From assembly GCF_000746025.2 (NCBI RefSeq), contig NZ_CP045798.1, positions 2,959,501 to 3,023,500 on the forward strand: DNA of 64,000 bases, given 5' to 3'. The notes beneath the pieces were generated by a model, which was not told the origin of the DNA, made no database searches, and worked only from the letters and a program-made list of their open reading frames with translations. Within the stretch, counting starts at the first letter, position 1. Each line of letters begins with the position of its first letter. The stretch is from Thermanaerosceptrum fracticalcis. GTDB lineage: Bacteria; Bacillota; Peptococcia; DRI-13. Below are positions 60,934-64,000 of the stretch, in pieces. The position numbers and the translations under genes are program-made.

Positions 60934-61353
60934 ATGGCGCAGTGTTATTTTTGCGAGGAGACTGCAACCAGAAGGTGCGGCCTTTGCGAAACTATTGCTT
61001 GTGAGACCCACAGCCATAAGGTAAATCCTTGGAATAATGCTTACCGGGCTGAATATATCTGTGAATATTGTTACCAAAAGAGGGGAAAAAACAAAAGAAT
61101 TTTCGTGGGCGTGGTCCTGCTTTTTAGTGTAGTATTCATAGCCGGCAGTATGGGGGTCAAGTGGGGACTTGACGAACCCAGCATGTGGGCGTATTTTATG
61201 ACCCTGTCCTTAGGTGTTGCGGTTACTTTTGGGATTGCTGCCGTGTATCATTTTTTAGCCAGGACAGGACAAGGTATCAGATGGCTAAAATGGGCCTTAC
61301 CTCCGGCCATGCTATGGTGTATAACCTATCTTTTATATAAAATATCCAGTTAA
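60934..61353 (+). CDS. Zinc-finger membrane protein (B-box-like head, three helices)
   Basis: 139 residues. The head has CYFCEETATRRCGLCETIAC and later HSHKV and CEYC, a Cys/His pattern like B-box or AN1 zinc fingers. Then come about three hydrophobic helices (IFVGVVLLFSVVFIAGSMGV, YFMTLSLGVAVTFGIAAVYH, LPPAMLWCITYLLYKI). Such heads on small membrane proteins occur in bacteria without known function. GGGAGGTAATAA precedes ATG 60934. A hairpin terminator follows. Confidence 0.65.
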   Translation: MAQCYFCEETATRRCGLCETIACETHSHKVNPWNNAYRAEYICEYCYQKRGKNKRIFVGVVLLFSVVFIAGSMGVKWGLDEPSMWAYFMTLSLGVAVTFGIAAVYHFLARTGQGIRWLKWALPPAMLWCITYLLYKISS

Positions 61354-61358
61354 AGAGC

Positions 61359-61390
61359 AATGGGCACGGGCAGTGCCCATTACTCTTTTT
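61359..61390 (+). terminator. Rho-independent terminator
   Basis: AATGGGCAC-GGGCA-GTGCCCATT (9 bp), then ACTCTTTTT. Confidence 0.85.
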
Positions 61391-61460
61391 ATCCATGGAT
61401 TATAGTTAGCAGGATTGTCTTCCTTAGAAGCGAAGTAATGAGAGTAAAGGAGGGGTAAAG

Positions 61461-61961
61461 ATGAGATGCTATCAGATAGTGGTTTCGCCCATTGGCGATA
61501 TTTTGTTAGTTGCTGAGGAAAATTTCCTCACGCAAGTAGATTTCCTGGGGGTTAATGACAGAACTGAGTTAGCAGGGATAGTTTATAGATCTAACCAGGT
61601 CCTGGAGCAGGCGAAAGAAGAGATAACGGCCTACTTTCAAGGCACTCTAACCTCTTTTACCGTGCCCTACGCCTACCAGGGAACAGAATTTCAGAAGAAA
61701 GTCTGGCAGGCCCTGACCAGAATACCCTATGGAGAAACTTTGAGTTATGAGGCGCTGGCGCGGGAAATCAATCACCCCCGGGCTTGCCGGGCGGTGGGAC
61801 AGGCTAACCATCGTAATCCTCTGGCGATTATAGTTCCCTGTCACCGGGTAATCGGAAAAAACGGACATTTAATAGGCTACGGCGGAGGACTGGATAAAAA
61901 AGTTTGGCTTCTCCAATGGGAACAAAGGATTCTTAAGGAGGGGAAAATACTTGCCAAGTAA
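61461..61961 (+). CDS. ogt: Methylated-DNA--protein-cysteine methyltransferase
   Basis: 166-residue suicide repair protein that takes the methyl group from O6-methylguanine. The acceptor Cys127 is in IIVPCHRVIGKNG, preceded by TRIPYGETLSYEALAREI and RACRAVGQANHRNP. GYGGGLDKKVWLLQWE ends the active site helix. AAAGGAGGGGTAAAG precedes ATG 61461. The last 11 bases overlap the start of the DUF362 gene, so translation is probably coupled. Confidence 0.93.
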   Translation: MRCYQIVVSPIGDILLVAEENFLTQVDFLGVNDRTELAGIVYRSNQVLEQAKEEITAYFQGTLTSFTVPYAYQGTEFQKKVWQALTRIPYGETLSYEALAREINHPRACRAVGQANHRNPLAIIVPCHRVIGKNGHLIGYGGGLDKKVWLLQWEQRILKEGKILAK

Positions 61962-63078
61962 GGTAGGACTTTTACGATGTCCTGAGTATGATGCAGAAAA
62001 GCTGCACAAGATTTTAGAACATGCTTTACAAAACAATCCCCGGTGGTTGGCGGGAATACAACAGGGTTCCAAAGTATTTTTAAAGCTGAACCTTCTCATG
62101 AAGAAAAAGCCTGAGGAGGCGGTAACTACACATCCTGCAGTGGTGGAAGCCGTTACCCGTCTCCTCCAGGAGAGAGGGGCCATTGTCATTATTGGGGACA
62201 GTCCGGGAGGCCCCTATTTACCGGGCCGCCTTAAAAGCATTTATCGTGTCTGCGGTCTTGAGGATGTGGCTCTGCGAACTGGCGCTATCCTTAACTACGA
62301 TGTCTCTGAAGTATTGGTTCCTTTTCCGGGGGGGCGTGTCACCCGGTCTTTTCACCTGATTAAACCGGTTACGGAGGCAGACTATGTAATCTCCCTTTCC
62401 AAATTAAAAACTCATATGATGACTAAATATACAGGAGCCGTCAAGAATCTTTTTGGTACCATTCCCGGTTTGCGTAAAGCCGATTATCACCTAAAAATGC
62501 CAAAAACAAAGGATTTCTGCGACATGCTTATAGATCTGGCCCTTTGTGTTAAGCCCGTATTACACATCATGGACGGTATTATTGCTATGGAAGGGAAGGG
62601 TCCTTCCGGAGGTAAGCCCCGCAAGGTGGGAGCTCTTCTCATGAGCGATGATCCCTTTGCCCTGGATGTTGTGGCTCTGAATTTGGTTGGTATTGTCCCG
62701 GAGACTGTACCCACAGTGGCCAGGGCCAAAGCCAGAGACCTGGTTTATCATCTGTCGCAAGTCGAGATTTACGGAACGGACGTGGCTGAATGGCAGGTGA
62801 AGGGTTTTGTGGCCCCTAAAATTAGCGGTAATGTAAAGTTTCCCATCCCTGACTTCATCACCAACGCTTTACGGCCCAAACCCGTCTTCCTGCAGGACCC
62901 TTGTATTGGGTGTGCCGACTGTGTGACAAACTGTCCTCCCCAGGCCCTGGTGATAAAGAACGGTTATCCTGTAGTTGATCTGGAGAAATGTATCCGTTGT
63001 TTCTGCTGCCAGGAACTATGCCCGCGTAAGGCTATCGATATCAAGAGGAATCCTTTGGGAAGATTGTTAGAACGATAA
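61951..63078 (+). CDS. DUF362 protein with C-terminal two-[4Fe-4S] ferredoxin domain
   Basis: 375 residues. Residues 1-300 are the DUF362 fold (KVFLKLNLLMKKKPEEAVTTHP, GDSPGGPY, MDGIIAMEGKGPSGG). The last 60 residues carry two cluster motifs, DPCIGCADCVTNCPPQALV (first Cys is 318) and EKCIRCFCCQELCPRKAID, so an electron-transfer role is likely. Translation starts at TTG 61951 after AAGGAGGGGAAAATAC, inside the end of ogt. The partner and reaction are unknown. Confidence 0.88.
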   Translation: MPSKVGLLRCPEYDAEKLHKILEHALQNNPRWLAGIQQGSKVFLKLNLLMKKKPEEAVTTHPAVVEAVTRLLQERGAIVIIGDSPGGPYLPGRLKSIYRVCGLEDVALRTGAILNYDVSEVLVPFPGGRVTRSFHLIKPVTEADYVISLSKLKTHMMTKYTGAVKNLFGTIPGLRKADYHLKMPKTKDFCDMLIDLALCVKPVLHIMDGIIAMEGKGPSGGKPRKVGALLMSDDPFALDVVALNLVGIVPETVPTVARAKARDLVYHLSQVEIYGTDVAEWQVKGFVAPKISGNVKFPIPDFITNALRPKPVFLQDPCIGCADCVTNCPPQALVIKNGYPVVDLEKCIRCFCCQELCPRKAIDIKRNPLGRLLER

Positions 63079-63088
63079 AATAAAATAC

Positions 63089-63162
63089 GTCAGAACATAT
63101 TGAAAAATTCCCAAAATTGCTTTACTATATGGTTAGGTGGTCAGACCAAAGAATGTTCTGAC
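63089..63162 (+). promoter_or_regulatory. Promoter and FadR/GntR-like operator of the lut operon
   Basis: TTGAAA (63100-63105), 17-base spacer, TACTAT (63123-63128). TGGTCAGACCA (63138-63148), a perfect palindrome of the FadR/GntR operator type, covers the start site. An outer inverted repeat, GTCAGAACAT (63089-63098) with ATGTTCTGAC (63153-63162), brackets the whole promoter. Confidence 0.7.
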
Positions 63163-63238
63163 ATTTGAGCGTACTATATAAATGATTTATGACTCAAACA
63201 GTTATATTGACTTTTCATTAAAGGAGGAGTTGAGGAGA

Positions 63239-63829
63239 ATGGGTGAGCTCGACAAGGTAAAATCTTACTTACCGCAAAATGCCGGCTTACAGTGTTATGA
63301 CCTTTTCTACACCAAAGCCACAGCTGTCAACGCACAAGTTTTTCGGGTAAATACGGCGGATGAAGCTGTGGAGACTGCCCGAAAAATTATTAAAGAACTG
63401 GGTATTAAAAAGGCCGTAAGCGTACCTTTAAGCCTGGTAGATGGGGAGAAACTGGCGAAAGCTCTGAAAGCAGAAGGCGTGAATCTGGCAACGGGACGGC
63501 CACTGCGCAAAACTATTGAAGAAGCTCAACTCGGTATCACCGAATTTGAACTGGCTGTCGCCGAAACTGGATCATTGGCTCAGGATGCCACAGATGTTTA
63601 TAAAAGGCTTATTTCCTCTTTGCCGCCATATCATTTGGCTTTTGTTAAAACCGAGCACATCGTGGCTACCTTTGCCGATGCTCTAGATGTACTCTACAAA
63701 GCCAATGGCAATCAAATGCCGGGCTATGTAGCCTATGTATCCGGTCCCAGCCGTACTGCAGATATTGAGCGGGTATTGGCCATTGGAGTACACGGACCTG
63801 AGCGTGTATTTATCATCTGTATCGGTTAA
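63239..63829 (+). CDS. lutC: LutC-like LUD-domain protein
   Basis: 196-residue LUD-domain protein. LutC works with LutA and LutB to oxidise L-lactate in Bacillus. Family blocks are KAVSVPLSLVDGEKLAKALK, FELAVAETGSLAQDATD and SLPPYHLAFVKTEHIV, and the end SGPSRTADIERVLAIGVHGP is diagnostic. The start ATG 63239 follows AAGGAGGAGTTG; the longer frame from 63182 is unlikely. A lutB-like gene starts 29 bases on. LutA is not seen before it, so gene order differs from B. subtilis lutABC. Confidence 0.85.
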   Translation: MGELDKVKSYLPQNAGLQCYDLFYTKATAVNAQVFRVNTADEAVETARKIIKELGIKKAVSVPLSLVDGEKLAKALKAEGVNLATGRPLRKTIEEAQLGITEFELAVAETGSLAQDATDVYKRLISSLPPYHLAFVKTEHIVATFADALDVLYKANGNQMPGYVAYVSGPSRTADIERVLAIGVHGPERVFIICIG

Positions 63830-63858
63830 CTAAGAGAATTAAAAAAGGGGAGAGACAG

Positions 63859-64000
63859 ATGGCGGAAACTACCTTCCGGGGAAGAATTGCTAGTGCCCTG
63901 AATGATGCGGTATTAAGAGGGGCCTTAGGTAAATTTGGTGAAGAGTTCCCTATATCCAGGGCTAATGTATATAAGGGTATAGATTTTGAAGATTTACGCC
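63859..64000 (+). CDS. lutB: LutB-like iron-sulfur protein, 5' end only
   Basis: Only the first 47 codons lie in the window; the frame is still open at its end. The visible part (RIASALNDAVLRGALGKFG then GIDFEDLR) matches the N-terminus of LutB/LldF, a LUD-domain protein that later carries two 4Fe-4S clusters. AAAAGGGGAGAGACAG precedes ATG 63859. Same operon as lutC. Confidence 0.75.
   Translation, partial: MAETTFRGRIASALNDAVLRGALGKFGEEFPISRANVYKGIDFEDLR

Overview
The window looks like the chromosome of an anaerobic, endospore-forming Gram-positive (Firmicutes, Clostridia; Peptococcaceae-like is my guess). The reasons are strong GGAGG-type ribosome sites with frequent TTG and GTG starts, U-tailed hairpin terminators after most operons, a PdaA-type deacetylase and SASP-era spore-type genes such as DUF3243, a rubredoxin, oxygen-sensitive radical-SAM and 4Fe-4S proteins, an acetoacetyl-CoA/3-hydroxybutyryl-CoA module, and base composition that looks mid-40s % GC by eye. 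No ribosomal RNA is present, so the species cannot be named.

Layout. 1-3.3 kb: an IS4-type insertion sequence abuts, and probably truncates, a GGDEF/HD-GYP signalling gene. 3.3-7.4 kb: the AMMECR1/Memo-like + radical SAM pair, then CheW and a second HD-GYP protein. 7.4-22.1 kb: a complete arginine locus, argC-J-B-D-carA-carB, then an M20 peptidase and a small exported protein, then argF-G-H. ARG-box-like operators overlap the promoters of argC and argF. Together these genes make arginine from glutamate, with a dedicated carbamoyl-phosphate synthetase. 22.2-29.4 kb: two half-size TauE/SafE proteins, a ZIP metal transporter, a YaaH-type acetate transporter, a large surface protein, a short peptide gene with its own promoter and terminator, tRNA-Thr(CGT) and a soluble chemoreceptor. 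29.4-32.2 kb: ArsR - CoA-disulfide/persulfide reductase with rhodanese - TusA - DsrE, a sulfur-trafficking operon. 32.3-39.7 kb: envelope and regulatory genes (aromatic acid exporter, DUF2284, PAP2, PdaA, Crp/Fnr, CapA, subtilase). 39.9-45.6 kb: a permease, DUF2062, a sigma-54 activator, then thiolase and 3-hydroxybutyryl-CoA dehydrogenase behind a near-perfect -24/-12 promoter.

45.6-53.3 kb is a mobile-element island. It holds two identical head-to-tail copies of an IS91-type rolling-circle element, an IS1634-type element with DnaA-box-like motifs at its ends, and an IS607/TnpB-type element. In the last, the recombinase partner is reduced to its DNA-binding head and the TnpB lacks its third RuvC acid and its zinc ribbon. 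53.3-64 kb returns to host genes: two unrecognised (possibly spore-surface) proteins, rubredoxin, DUF3243, a MetP/MetS sodium:amino-acid symporter, a dicarboxylate/glutamate symporter, a HAD phosphatase, Ogt, a DUF362 ferredoxin-like protein, and the start of a lutC-lutB operon with a FadR/GntR-like operator.

Two families of short-word repeats recur in intergenic gaps. One is a composite of TTACTAG/TTATTAG words next to a CGGAATTCGG-type block; the other is a long inverted repeat built on the AAGGGGACGGTTCTTC motif. The most unusual items are the atypical TnpB with its structured downstream RNA region, the tandem IS91-type dimer, the 36-residue peptide gene, and the composite repeat family.
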